A model generated the notes under the pieces. It did no database searches and was not told the DNA's origin. It was given only the letters and a program-made list of their open reading frames with translations. This document shows, piece by piece, positions 34,926 through 43,236 of a stretch of 64,000 bases of DNA. The DNA comes from a bacterium. Lineage in GTDB: Bacteria; Patescibacteriota; Gracilibacteria; JAUYGZ01. The stretch is from the NCBI GenBank assembly GCA_030690415.1, contig JAUYGZ010000029.1, forward strand, positions 1-64,000. Reading direction: 5' to 3'. How positions within the stretch are numbered: the first letter of the stretch is position 1; every line of letters begins with the position of its first letter. A program made the position numbers and the translations under genes.

Positions 34926-35909
34926 TTATTTAATCGGATACCCACCCTCTTCTATAGAAATGAAAGCACTTCTCCAGGTGTTGTCAGGAGTTCTGATCTG
35001 GTAGATGCCCGGGTCTGGGAATTGAATTTCTGCGGATGATGTTGCTTTGAGCGTTTCTTCCAGATTGAGTCGGAGAATCTCATATCGAATATCTTTCTGA
35101 GTTGTGTTTTGAAGCGTGAACGATTGATCGATTTCGACACGATTCCATCCTGCCGAAAGGGCATGAGGTCCGAGGTAGAGTGTTTGAGGTGTATGAAGGG
35201 ATGATATAGGCTCCCAGGCAAGAGCGAAGAAACTGATGAGTATTCCGATTCCAAAGATCATCCCTATAATGCCGAGTGGTTTTTTGATAGTGAGCAATTT
35301 TTGAAGGCGGAGTGTTGGTTTCTCTGCCAGCCATCCCAGTGGGTATCCGAAGAAAACATGCGCTCCGAGTCCAATTCCGAAGGCGGTGAGGTTCGTCCTC
35401 AAACCATAGACTTCTCCGAAAGATGTCGCATAGGCGAGTAATTCCAGCCCTATACCCCAAGCGATCGCCCACCATCTGTTTTTTCCGAGAGCGATGAGGG
35501 TATAGATCCAGGCGAAGGTGATGCCATTGGAAAAATGGTACAAGAAGCCCGCAAGATCGCTGATCAAGGTGCTATATGGAGCGTTCAGGATATACATCCC
35601 ATAAGATCGGATCGGAGTAAGGGGATTGAGCCCCAGGAAGTGAAGGGGGAGTCGAATGAGGTCATAGCCGAGGACTCCCAGAATACCACCCCAGAATCCT
35701 GTTTTCAGGGCCAATGTGAGTCGATGGTAGTTTTTCTTTTGGGCAACGATCCAAAGGATACCAATGAGGATCAAAGAGGGGGCTAATATGAAGAGTCCTG
35801 CTTCATGCATCGGCATGATCCGGTACAGAAATGCCAGGAGGCAGAAAATAGAAGAGAAGGAGAGGATCCAGATGATGCTGGAAATGAATTTTTCGGGTTT
35901 CGAGATCAT
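34926..35909 (-). CDS. Polytopic membrane protein, module gene A (copy 2)
   Basis: The 327-residue full-length paralogue of 14196-15179 has the same membrane-helix layout and the same C-terminal domain ending (RTPDNTWRSAFISIE). DNA identity is uneven: a 94-base tract (35794-35887) is base-for-base identical to 15064-15157, pointing to recent duplication or gene conversion. It is the last gene of the second module, 1 base after gene B2. Confidence 0.75.
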   Translation of the reverse strand: MISKPEKFISSIIWILSFSSIFCLLAFLYRIMPMHEAGLFILAPSLILIGILWIVAQKKNYHRLTLALKTGFWGGILGVLGYDLIRLPLHFLGLNPLTPIRSYGMYILNAPYSTLISDLAGFLYHFSNGITFAWIYTLIALGKNRWWAIAWGIGLELLAYATSFGEVYGLRTNLTAFGIGLGAHVFFGYPLGWLAEKPTLRLQKLLTIKKPLGIIGMIFGIGILISFFALAWEPISSLHTPQTLYLGPHALSAGWNRVEIDQSFTLQNTTQKDIRYEILRLNLEETLKATSSAEIQFPDPGIYQIRTPDNTWRSAFISIEEGGYPIK

Positions 35910-35910
35910 A

Positions 35911-36471
35911 CTAACAACCCTTGAGATTCCACAGACTAAAAAATATCAGCATTGAGATATTGGTGAGATAGATGATGCTCAGATAGCAGAATATATCCAG
36001 AATCATCAGAGCTTTTTTTTGCTGATGGAATAATATGAAGCCGATGATATAGAGCATGAATAGCCACCAAGGAGAGAACCAGAATGCTTCCTCGAGTGGG
36101 GTAATCATGAAGTATTGCGTCATAAAACAGTTTTCAAGCCCTGACCCAGGATAGACCCCAGTGATGTATTTATAGACCAGAATGTCAAAAACGAGGGCAA
36201 AGAATGCGAGATGTCGGAAGATGTTGAAAGACTTGTAACCGTATTGGTGTGAGAGCAGTGAGAAGCCGGTAAATTTTTTCCAACTGAGAAGGAAGAGTAA
36301 GGCAAAGATCGGAATGAGGATAAACATGGATCCGCTGGAATCCAAAAAAATGTATTCTCCTTTAATGACCGATATCTGGTAGATAAAAAATCCCAGTAAA
36401 AGAGATAGTACGCCGAGGGTTAACCAGAGCATTTCTGCGTAACTGATTTCGGTATTTGTATCGCTCTTCAT
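35911..36471 (-). CDS. Polytopic membrane protein, module gene B (copy 2, variable)
   Basis: The 186-residue protein has ~5-6 membrane helices and short loops. It holds the position of the 223-residue protein at 15169-15840 but shows no convincing similarity to it. It lies 9 bases after gene C2. Two cysteines (LENCFMT and the C-terminal Cys) are its only notable features. A cognate role for the swapped C-terminal domain of C2 is possible, not shown. Confidence 0.6.
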   Translation of the reverse strand: MKSDTNTEISYAEMLWLTLGVLSLLLGFFIYQISVIKGEYIFLDSSGSMFILIPIFALLFLLSWKKFTGFSLLSHQYGYKSFNIFRHLAFFALVFDILVYKYITGVYPGSGLENCFMTQYFMITPLEEAFWFSPWWLFMLYIIGFILFHQQKKALMILDIFCYLSIIYLTNISMLIFFSLWNLKGC

Positions 36472-36480
36472 TGCAAATGG

Positions 36481-38097
36481 TTATTGATTTGATCGGAGTT
36501 GTTGTTCGAACCACTTCGTGAAATGAACTACGATGTGGCCATAGTGTACTGCTCGAGGATCTGATTTTCCTACCGGTTTAAGTCCACCATTATAATTTCT
36601 GGCAAGCATGTAATAGGCTTCTTCTTTTGTTGTGTTTCCATCTATTCTTCCTGCCTTTATGAGTTCTTGCTCTTTTTCTCGTAGTACGTCTGCAGTGACT
36701 GAAATGTTGAATTCATGGTCATTGTTGAGCAGATCCCGGAATTGATTTTCTGTCAGTATTTTTTTGTGTTTGTAGGTTGTGTTTTTGTAGTTTGGAAAGT
36801 AGGTATTTACATTGATTTGTCCGATGCCAACACTTGATCCGAATCCCCCTCTCTCGAGAAGTGTTTCTATAATGGGTGGATTGAGGTGGGATATTTCCTT
36901 ATAGATTATAGCTTTCAGTAGTTCAGGGGTTACAAAGCTTTTGGGGTATGTACCAATGGTGATTTGTAAGATATGAGCATTGTGTTTTGAAATGACCTCT
37001 ATTGCTGCAGGACTCATAATGTCTTCTCCTATTTGCATCCATGATTCTCTCGTTTTGTCTTCAATATAGGGTTCTCTGATTGATTCCGGGAGGGTGAATG
37101 GGTTTTTTTCACCTTTTTTATGAGGGGATGAAAAATCGTCTGTTAGCTTGAGCGCTTTCTTCAATTCCTCGCCAAACTTTAAAGTACTATCGGTTGTTGG
37201 TGGGGCAAGAGCTGCTCCTAATGAAGGCCAAAGTCCGAATTGAAGGGTTTTGAAAGCTCCCTCACCTTTAAGCCAACCCACGAGGCTTGATCCGGCTTCA
37301 TCCCATCCTCCGTCGTCGGCGAAAGCGATGTGTTTTTTCCAGAAGATATATGCCGCTGAGATGAGTACTGTTGTGAGGAGAGCTGATTCGTCGATTTTTT
37401 TTCGTTTGAAGAGCAGGTATACGGCGATGATGGCAAAGATAATGGCTAGATAGAGGTCTTGTTCGATCAGGAATCCCAGCAAAAACCCAAAAGATACCCC
37501 GAGAAAGACTAAAGAAGTGATATGGAGGCTTTTCGGAAGGTTCAGATGATGTTCCAGCTTTCCTTTACTGAGGCTGTTCACGAAAAGATAAAAAAACATG
37601 ATGAGGCTTGGGATCACTCCTGCGCCAATCGAAACCATGAGCCAAAGGGATATGGCAAGGTCTGCAATGCTGAAGAGATGGCTGCTGATGACTATGGTTG
37701 CAGCAGCGCTTAAGAGGAGGAGGATATTGGCCAGCACAACGCCGGTTTGCTCTATTGTTCTGGACCAGCTGATCGGTGTAGAAAGGATATTGATGAGTGT
37801 TTTTGCTAACCCTTTTTCGATAAGGGATTTCGTAAAGATGAAGAGGATTCCCGAAAGGACTGTCCAGGAGATGGTGGCTGAAACCCAGGTCTTTACGGTC
37901 GCCAAATATCCATCCCAGGGGCCACTTTTCCATCCCTCGTTGATAGTGACGAGCAGGAAGGTGTGAATGAGGAGGGTTCCCAAAAACATTCCCAGTGACC
38001 ACCAGATTTGATTTTTGAAACTTTTCTTTATGGTTTGCCATAGCATCCGAAACAATTCTTTAAGAGGCATTCTTGTTGTGGATGCTGACATGGTCAT
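36481..38097 (-). CDS. Large membrane protein, module gene C (copy 2) with lytic-transglycosylase-like domain
   Basis: Of 538 residues, 1-314 are paralogous to the N-terminal part of the protein at 15862-17757 (7-8 helices, then FADDGGWDEAGS...FGLWPS...GEELKK). Beyond ~320 it is different: residues ~385-480 resemble an SLT/lysozyme-like fold, with candidate catalytic E401 in YKEISHLNPP, then GSSVGIGQIN (~420-429) and ARNYNGG (~503). Such domains cleave glycan strands of peptidoglycan. This supports an extracytoplasmic C-terminus and a wall-directed activity for this variant. Confidence 0.78.
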   Translation of the reverse strand: MTMSASTTRMPLKELFRMLWQTIKKSFKNQIWWSLGMFLGTLLIHTFLLVTINEGWKSGPWDGYLATVKTWVSATISWTVLSGILFIFTKSLIEKGLAKTLINILSTPISWSRTIEQTGVVLANILLLLSAAATIVISSHLFSIADLAISLWLMVSIGAGVIPSLIMFFYLFVNSLSKGKLEHHLNLPKSLHITSLVFLGVSFGFLLGFLIEQDLYLAIIFAIIAVYLLFKRKKIDESALLTTVLISAAYIFWKKHIAFADDGGWDEAGSSLVGWLKGEGAFKTLQFGLWPSLGAALAPPTTDSTLKFGEELKKALKLTDDFSSPHKKGEKNPFTLPESIREPYIEDKTRESWMQIGEDIMSPAAIEVISKHNAHILQITIGTYPKSFVTPELLKAIIYKEISHLNPPIIETLLERGGFGSSVGIGQINVNTYFPNYKNTTYKHKKILTENQFRDLLNNDHEFNISVTADVLREKEQELIKAGRIDGNTTKEEAYYMLARNYNGGLKPVGKSDPRAVHYGHIVVHFTKWFEQQLRSNQ

Positions 38098-38118
38098 AGA
38101 AGGGGAGTGAGATCGGGA

Positions 38119-38655
38119 TTATTTCCCAATAAAGGAGCTTACAGAGCTCAGAAGTTTTCCGGCTATGAATCCTATTAAGGCGAGTAATACGGCCCATTCA
38201 CAGCTTTTCTGAAGGCTGTCTTTATTTATCGTACCGCAGGGGTCGGATCCGAACTGATTTGGGCCATCGGTGCCGGGTTTGAAGAGGAGCATGAAAAAGA
38301 GTACGAATGCGCCGGGACCTGTTGCGAGGAGTAGGGTATACCAGGCGGATTTGTCCATGTCATGCAGTCTTCGGATGCTGAAGGTCACGATTCCTGTCAG
38401 GGCAGTGATGACCAGGAAGAGTAGAGTTATGAGGATAAGAGGGCTGAACATCATGAGGAGGCGATCTGAGTAGCCAAAGTAGCTAATTGGTGCAAAGAAA
38501 GAAAAGAAATAAAACCCCAGTCCGAAAAACTGAAGGCGGGAGACTCTGCCATTCATGGTAAAAAAGAACGAGAGAGATTTTTTAATTTTTATTTTGGCTA
38601 TCGAAAAAACTCCTGTGACTGAGTTTTGGGGGAACGTGATTTCAGTGTCAGTGTT
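38119..38655 (-). CDS. DUF805 family membrane protein, module gene D (copy 2)
   Basis: DUF805 signature: GRVSRLQFF near the start of the domain, IRRLHDMDKSAWYTLL in the middle, and the family's end motif FKPGTDGPNQFGSDP. An extra C-terminal helix with two cysteines follows. The start is uncertain: TTG 38655 is used here; ATG 38556 would begin directly at the GRVSR motif; TTG 38700 overlaps the promoter. DUF805 is common and uncharacterised. It occupies the D position of the module but is not similar to D1. Confidence 0.72.
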   Translation of the reverse strand, partial: NTDTEITFPQNSVTGVFSIAKIKIKKSLSFFFTMNGRVSRLQFFGLGFYFFSFFAPISYFGYSDRLLMMFSPLILITLLFLVITALTGIVTFSIRRLHDMDKSAWYTLLLATGPGAFVLFFMLLFKPGTDGPNQFGSDPCGTINKDSLQKSCEWAVLLALIGFIAGKLLSSVSSFIGK

Positions 38656-38691
38656 CAAGGGGAATGGATATAAAGCATGATGTTTTTTTGA

Positions 38692-38700
38692 ATATAGCAA
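38692..38700 (-). promoter_or_regulatory. Extended -10-like promoter of module 2
   Basis: The minus strand reads TTGCTATATTC, similar to the TGCTA(T/C)AAT elements before both SLH operons. It lies just upstream of the DUF805 gene. Confidence 0.4.
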
Positions 38701-38761
38701 GTTTCAGGCGTAATGGAAGAGGTTTGATCTCTAGAGTCTTCTGGAAAAAGCTCACACTTTC

Positions 38762-38770
38762 TGTTACAAT
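38762..38770 (+). promoter_or_regulatory. Extended -10 promoter upstream of the 38792 gene
   Basis: TGTTACAAT carries the TG extension; the start codon is about 20 bases downstream. No clear -35 box. Confidence 0.4.
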
Positions 38771-38791
38771 GAAGTGATGTAAATGCATTTC

Positions 38792-39154
38792 ATGGCAGAA
38801 TCTATTGTCACAGATCAAAATGCTCCTGCTTTCGCGGCTCAAGACGAGCTGAAGCAGCTTATTTCCACGAGCAACGCTCTCAATGAGGCGGAGAAAAAAT
38901 ACTGGCTGGATCTTTTGCCGACGATGAACGAAGGGCAGCTGGAGCAGCTGAAGGGGATTTTGGTGACGGAACAGAAAAATCTCGAAGAGATTGATCGTAA
39001 GTATGATCACAAGCTGGAAGAGGTCGCGCAAAAAACGCTGAACCGTTGGGATAGCGAAAAGGCTCAGGTGGCTCGCTTACAGCGAACACAGGTTGAAGCA
39101 GGGGAGCAGCAGAAGGCTGAACAGGATGCTGAGGCTCTCTTGAAGCAGTGGTAG
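38792..39154 (+). CDS. Hypothetical small helical protein
   Basis: Start ATG 38792 (120 residues) or ATG 38783. It is entirely helical and charged: a LNEAEKKYWLDLLPTMNEGQLEQLKGIL helix pair (~30-60), then a long Lys/Glu/Gln coiled coil to the C-terminus. No cysteine or enzyme motif. It converges on greA with one base between the stops. A structural or regulatory coiled-coil protein; no family can be named with certainty. Confidence 0.65.
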   Translation: MAESIVTDQNAPAFAAQDELKQLISTSNALNEAEKKYWLDLLPTMNEGQLEQLKGILVTEQKNLEEIDRKYDHKLEEVAQKTLNRWDSEKAQVARLQRTQVEAGEQQKAEQDAEALLKQW

Positions 39155-39155
39155 A

Positions 39156-39704
39156 CTATTTCAGCGCCAGGATCTCGTATCGCTGAGGTCCGGAAGGAGT
39201 TTCAGCCGTGACTCGTTCGCCCACCGTTTTTTCGATGATGGCTTTTCCGAGGGGGGACTCGTTGGAGATCTTGTGCTCAAAGGGGTCGGCCTCCGTGGTT
39301 CCCACGATGATGTAGGTCTCTTTTTCCTTGTTGCCGATTTTTTGGATAGTGACCTCGCTTCCCATCTGAACACTTTGCGCGTGCTGTCCCTTGATGATCT
39401 TGGAGTTCTTGATCTTGTGCTCGAGCTCGATAATACGACCTTCGATGAAGGCTTGTTCGTTCTTGGCTTCTTCGTACTCGGAATTCTCTGAAAGATCTCC
39501 GTAGGATATGGCCTCTTTTAGTCGATCAGCTACTTCTTTTCGGCGTACACTCTTCAGGTGCTCGAGTTCTTCCTGCAGTTTTTTGAGTCCCTGACGAGTC
39601 ACGAGGACGGTCTCGTCGCCGGTCCCGCTTTTTCCGGTACTGCGAAAATCATCGTCATTGTACTCTTGCTCGTCTTCAATGATGGGATCGTTTTTTTTGG
39701 CCAT
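39156..39704 (-). CDS. greA: Transcription elongation factor GreA
   Basis: GreA rescues backtracked RNA polymerase by stimulating transcript cleavage. The coiled-coil tip carries the acidic catalytic motif GDLSENSEYEEAK, followed by EGRIIELEHKI. The C-terminal FKBP-like domain ends with SPLGKAIIEKTVGE. At 182 residues it is ~25 longer than usual, because of an acidic N-terminal extension (~1-32) before the normal VLVTRQGLKKL start. It is the last gene of the nrdR-dnaG-rpoD-greA strand. Confidence 0.93.
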   Translation of the reverse strand: MAKKNDPIIEDEQEYNDDDFRSTGKSGTGDETVLVTRQGLKKLQEELEHLKSVRRKEVADRLKEAISYGDLSENSEYEEAKNEQAFIEGRIIELEHKIKNSKIIKGQHAQSVQMGSEVTIQKIGNKEKETYIIVGTTEADPFEHKISNESPLGKAIIEKTVGERVTAETPSGPQRYEILALK

Positions 39705-39745
39705 AGTTTTAGGAAGTTAAGAAAGTAGGAGGTAGGAAAGGAGAT

Positions 39746-40873
39746 TTACTCCATGATTTTAGCCACGGTACTGTGGTCCTTGAGTTTTTGGAGGACCTTG
39801 GCTTCGATTTGGCGAATGCGTTCACGGGTGACATTAAATTCCCGACCGACCTCCTCGAGGGTGTGGGTACGGCCATCAATGAGTCCGAAACGCATCTTGA
39901 TGATCTTTTGCTCGCGTTCCGTGAGGTACTGGAGCATTTCATGGATATTTTCTTTGAGGATTTGTCGGTTGGTGGCTTCGGAAGGGGAGAGGGCTCCGCT
40001 GTCTTCGATGAAATCACCCAGGCGGGAGTCTTCTTCCGTCCCCACGGGGGCTTCCAGGGATATAATGTCCTGGGAAATCTTCTGAATGTGTCGGACTTTT
40101 CGCACATCCATATCCATTTCCACGGCGATTTCTTCAGGAAGGGGTTCCCGGCCCAGCTCCTGGACCAGTCGGCGCTGGGTATGAGTCAGTTTGTTGATGG
40201 TTTCCACCATGTGGACCGGGATACGGATGGTCCTGGCCTGGTCCGCGATGGCCCGGGTGATCGCTTGTCGGATCCACCAGGTGGCGTAGGTGGAAAACTT
40301 AAATCCTCTGCGGTAATCAAACTTCTCAACGGCTCGAAAAAGGCCGATATTCCCTTCCTGGATGAGGTCGAGGAAAGAAAGCCCACGGCCGATGTACTTC
40401 TTTGCGATCGAGACGACCAGTCTGAGATTGGCTTCCGCCAGTTTTTGCTTGGAAATGCTGTCTCCCGCTCGGATAGCTTTGGAGAGTTTGACTTCTTCCG
40501 CGGCGGTCAGCAGGGGGACTTTCCCGATTTCGGACAGATACATGCGGACGGAGTCGTTACTGATTTCTTTCAGATTGATGCCTTTCTGGAGCTTTTTAGT
40601 TCCTCCTTCTTCCACTTCATCGTCTTCTTTTCGAGCCCAAATCAGCTGGTCTTTGACGTCCACGACTTCGATTCCCAGATCAAAAAAGAGGGAAAAGGCT
40701 TCATCGATCATTTCTATTTGTTCTTCCGCGTTCGGAAAAACGTTCATCAGTTCCTGGTTGGTAATGAAGCCCTGAGCTCTTCCTTTTTTGAGCATTTCCT
40801 TGATGCTTTTGGGGAATTGAGCGAGTACCTCATCCGATGGCAGGGGTATGAACTTCCGTTGTTTTTTGGCCAT
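39746..40873 (-). CDS. rpoD: Primary sigma factor RpoD
   Basis: The 375-residue sigma-70 has a short region 1.1 (~1-80), region 1.2 with [21 protein letters not shown], region 2 ([13 protein letters not shown], -10 recognition and melting), region 3 (HMVETINKL...REPLPEEIA), and region 4.2 ([21 protein letters not shown], -35 recognition). The non-conserved domain is absent, as in compact bacteria. Its neighbours dnaG and greA give the classical macromolecular-synthesis order. A long antisense open frame here is only a shadow. Confidence 0.97.
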   Translation of the reverse strand: MAKKQRKFIPLPSDEVLAQFPKSIKEMLKKGRAQGFITNQELMNVFPNAEEQIEMIDEAFSLFFDLGIEVVDVKDQLIWARKEDDEVEEGGTKKLQKGINLKEISNDSVRMYLSEIGKVPLLTAAEEVKLSKAIRAGDSISKQKLAEANLRLVVSIAKKYIGRGLSFLDLIQEGNIGLFRAVEKFDYRRGFKFSTYATWWIRQAITRAIADQARTIRIPVHMVETINKLTHTQRRLVQELGREPLPEEIAVEMDMDVRKVRHIQKISQDIISLEAPVGTEEDSRLGDFIEDSGALSPSEATNRQILKENIHEMLQYLTEREQKIIKMRFGLIDGRTHTLEEVGREFNVTRERIRQIEAKVLQKLKDHSTVAKIME

Positions 40874-40916
40874 ATGGCTGTTTGGCTAGGTTCTGGGGCC
40901 TGATTACGAGTTAATT

Positions 40917-42668
40917 TCAGAATTGGTCTCCGAGGAGCTTTTGGTATTCGCTGATGTATTCGGGTTTATTTTCTTTGGCCATTTGTTGTCGGAGGGTCTG
41001 GAGACGGTTTTTTTTATACTCCTCCCGGAGGGCGTTGCAGAGGTTTATGGCTTCCTGTTGGAGTTCTTCTGCTGTAAATTCCTGATAGTTTTCATCGGTG
41101 TAGAGCTCCAAAAGCTGCAGGCGTGCTTGTATTTCCTGGTTTTCGCTCTTTAATTGGGCATTTTTTCCGTCCGATTGATTGTATTGATCAAGCAGGGACT
41201 TGTAAAGGGTTTTCTCCGGTTCGCTTTGGACAAAGTCTATTCTAAATGTTTCATCGAGTCCGTCAATGGCTTTTGGGTCACTGAGGAGGATTCCGAGGAG
41301 GCATTCGGAGCGAGAGAAGGAGGGGTTCTGGTTGCTGGTTTCTGGTTGCTGGTTTTGAGAGTTGGGAGCTTTGGGACTGTTGGGAGATGAAAATGGGTTT
41401 TTTAGTCGGTTTAGCTCCGAAACGAGGCTTTTGATGGAGGTTTCGAGTTCGAGGGCGAGTTGTTTCAGGTAGTGTTCTTGTTCGATGGAGTTGGGGAGTC
41501 GCCGGATGATGGGAAGCAGCTCTTCGGCGATGGTTTTTTTGCCTTCAAGGGTGTTTTTATCAGTTTTTGAGAAAGCTTTTTCAAATTCGTAATCTATGGC
41601 TTTTTTGGCTGATTGAATCGCTTTTTCCCATTCTTCAGGAGAGCTTCGGAGGCAGTCATCCGGGTCTTTTCCGGAGGGGATAATGATGACCGAGGCGTTA
41701 AATCCCAGGCGTTGAGCGATTTCGATGGATCGGCTGGCGGCGCTTTGGCCCGAGGTGTCCGCGTCGAAGGCGAAGTACAGGTTTTTGGTGAGTCGTCCGA
41801 GGAGTTTGACCTGGTTTTCGGTCAGGGCTGTCCCCAGGGACGCGACGGTGTTGGGAAATCCTTTACTGTGGGCTGTCAGGGCGTCGAAGTAGCCTTCCAC
41901 GATGATGGCTCGGTCTGTTTCCCGGATACTTTGTTTGGCCCGATGAAAGCAGTAGAGAGTGTCGCCCTTGTGGTAGGATCTGGTTTCGGGTGAATTCAAA
42001 TATTTGGCCGCGTCGGGGTCGGGGGAAAGGGTTCGTCCGCCGAAGGCGACCAGATGGCCCTGGGTATTTTGGATGGGGAAGGTCACGCGGTTGCGAAAGC
42101 GGTCGTAGATATTGCTATCGCCCACGTTTTTTTGTGAAGCCAGTCCCGCGTCGAGGATATCGTTTGGGCTGTAGCTTTTGCTCTTCAGGTACTCTGTCAG
42201 GAGGTGAAAAGAGTCTGGGGCGAAGCCGAATTCCCACTGGGCTTGAAGCTTTTGATCGTAGCCTCGTTCCTCCAGGTACCGGACGGCGGCCGGAGTTTTT
42301 TTCAGCTGTTCTCGAAAAAATGATTGGGCTTCGCTGATGATATTCAGGATCTTTTCCTTTTCTTCCTTGCGCTGTCCTCCGAAGCCCTGTTCTTGGGTTT
42401 CCACTCCAGTTTTTTCTCCCAGGGTTCGGACGGCTTCGGGAAAGTCGATGTTTTCGATTTGCTGGATGAAGGCAAAAATATCGCCGCCTTTCCGGCACCC
42501 AAAGCAATAGGCCAGTCCTTTGTCGGGACTAATGATGAAAGAAGGGCTTTTTTCGTTGTGAAAAGGACAGAGGGCTTTGAAGTTTCGTCCGGATTTCTTC
42601 AGATGAACGTACTGGCCGACGAGTTCTTCGATGCTGAGTCGGGATTTGATTTGTTCTAGGGTATCCAT
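40917..42668 (-). CDS. dnaG: DNA primase DnaG
   Basis: The 583-residue primase makes RNA primers at replication forks. The CHC2 zinc finger is C34, H37, C55, C58 (ALCPFHNEKSPSF, YCFGC). The catalytic core includes the TOPRIM motif IIVEGYFDAL (~245) and AFDADTSG (~300). The C-terminal helicase-interacting part is weakly conserved. A low-complexity linker rich in Asn, Gln, Pro and Ser (~425-455) separates the core and C-terminus and is encoded by GGTTGCTGG/GTTGGGAG minisatellite (41331-41396). It begins 6 bases after nrdR. Confidence 0.96.
   Translation of the reverse strand: MDTLEQIKSRLSIEELVGQYVHLKKSGRNFKALCPFHNEKSPSFIISPDKGLAYCFGCRKGGDIFAFIQQIENIDFPEAVRTLGEKTGVETQEQGFGGQRKEEKEKILNIISEAQSFFREQLKKTPAAVRYLEERGYDQKLQAQWEFGFAPDSFHLLTEYLKSKSYSPNDILDAGLASQKNVGDSNIYDRFRNRVTFPIQNTQGHLVAFGGRTLSPDPDAAKYLNSPETRSYHKGDTLYCFHRAKQSIRETDRAIIVEGYFDALTAHSKGFPNTVASLGTALTENQVKLLGRLTKNLYFAFDADTSGQSAASRSIEIAQRLGFNASVIIIPSGKDPDDCLRSSPEEWEKAIQSAKKAIDYEFEKAFSKTDKNTLEGKKTIAEELLPIIRRLPNSIEQEHYLKQLALELETSIKSLVSELNRLKNPFSSPNSPKAPNSQNQQPETSNQNPSFSRSECLLGILLSDPKAIDGLDETFRIDFVQSEPEKTLYKSLLDQYNQSDGKNAQLKSENQEIQARLQLLELYTDENYQEFTAEELQQEAINLCNALREEYKKNRLQTLRQQMAKENKPEYISEYQKLLGDQF
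41331..41396. repeat. Minisatellite in the dnaG linker
   Basis: GGTTTCTGGTTGCTGG units next to GAGAGTTGGGAG units, in frame between the catalytic core and C-terminal domain of dnaG. Both unit types recur elsewhere in the window. Confidence 0.6.
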
Positions 42669-42674
42669 ATATTG

Positions 42675-43115
42675 TTATCCAAGCTTCTCAATCAGGTCCT
42701 CGAAGCTTTTGATGTCGGAAAATTCCTGATACACGGAGGCGAAGCGAATATAGGCTACGGGATCTATTTTTTTCAAGCCTTCCAGCACGCCCTGTCCGAT
42801 CTCCGTGGTGGTGATTTCGTTCTTTTGAGCCCATTGTTCCTCCAGTTTGTTCAGCATCTCATCGATCTGATTTTTGTTGACCGGTCGTTTGCGACAGGCG
42901 TGCCAGATCCCTCGTTCGAGTTTTTCACGGTCGTATTCCTCGCGTGTCTGGTCTTTTTTGATGGTCATCAGGTTTGTGGCTCGTAGTCGTTCAAAAGTTG
43001 TGAAGCGGTTCCCACACTGATCGCATTCCCGTCGTCTTCTGATCGCGTTATTGTTGTCGGTTAGACGAGAATCGATAACGCTGTTTTTGATGCTGTGGCA
43101 ATTGGAACACTGCAT
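42675..43115 (-). CDS. nrdR: Transcriptional repressor NrdR
   Basis: NrdR represses ribonucleotide reductase genes according to ATP/dATP levels. The zinc ribbon is C3, C6, C31, C34 (MQCSNC, ECDQCGNRF), followed by the ATP-cone domain (TIKKDQTREEYDREKLERGI). The 146-residue length is normal. It heads the nrdR-dnaG-rpoD-greA run; a candidate minus-strand extended -10 (TGGTATAGT, 43215-43223) and a GC-rich hairpin lie upstream. Confidence 0.95.
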   Translation of the reverse strand: MQCSNCHSIKNSVIDSRLTDNNNAIRRRRECDQCGNRFTTFERLRATNLMTIKKDQTREEYDREKLERGIWHACRKRPVNKNQIDEMLNKLEEQWAQKNEITTTEIGQGVLEGLKKIDPVAYIRFASVYQEFSDIKSFEDLIEKLG

Positions 43116-43214
43116 GGGAAGAATGAAGGAGGAGATGAAGCCCCGCCCTGCGGGGTGAAAATGAAGGGGCTTTTCAGGATTAAGGAGATCCTTTATGATC
43201 TCTTGTGCGAATTG

Positions 43215-43223
43215 ACTATACCA
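43215..43223 (-). promoter_or_regulatory. Candidate extended -10 for the nrdR operon
   Basis: TGGTATAGT on the minus strand, about 100 bases before nrdR. The spacer contains a CCCCGC/GCGGGG hairpin. No convincing -35 box. Confidence 0.3.
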
Positions 43224-43236
43224 TAAAATATTCTGA

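Noticed and set aside
39773-40903. 376-codon plus-strand frame opposite rpoD
   Set aside because: Exact antisense shadow of the rpoD coding sequence, created by its codon bias.
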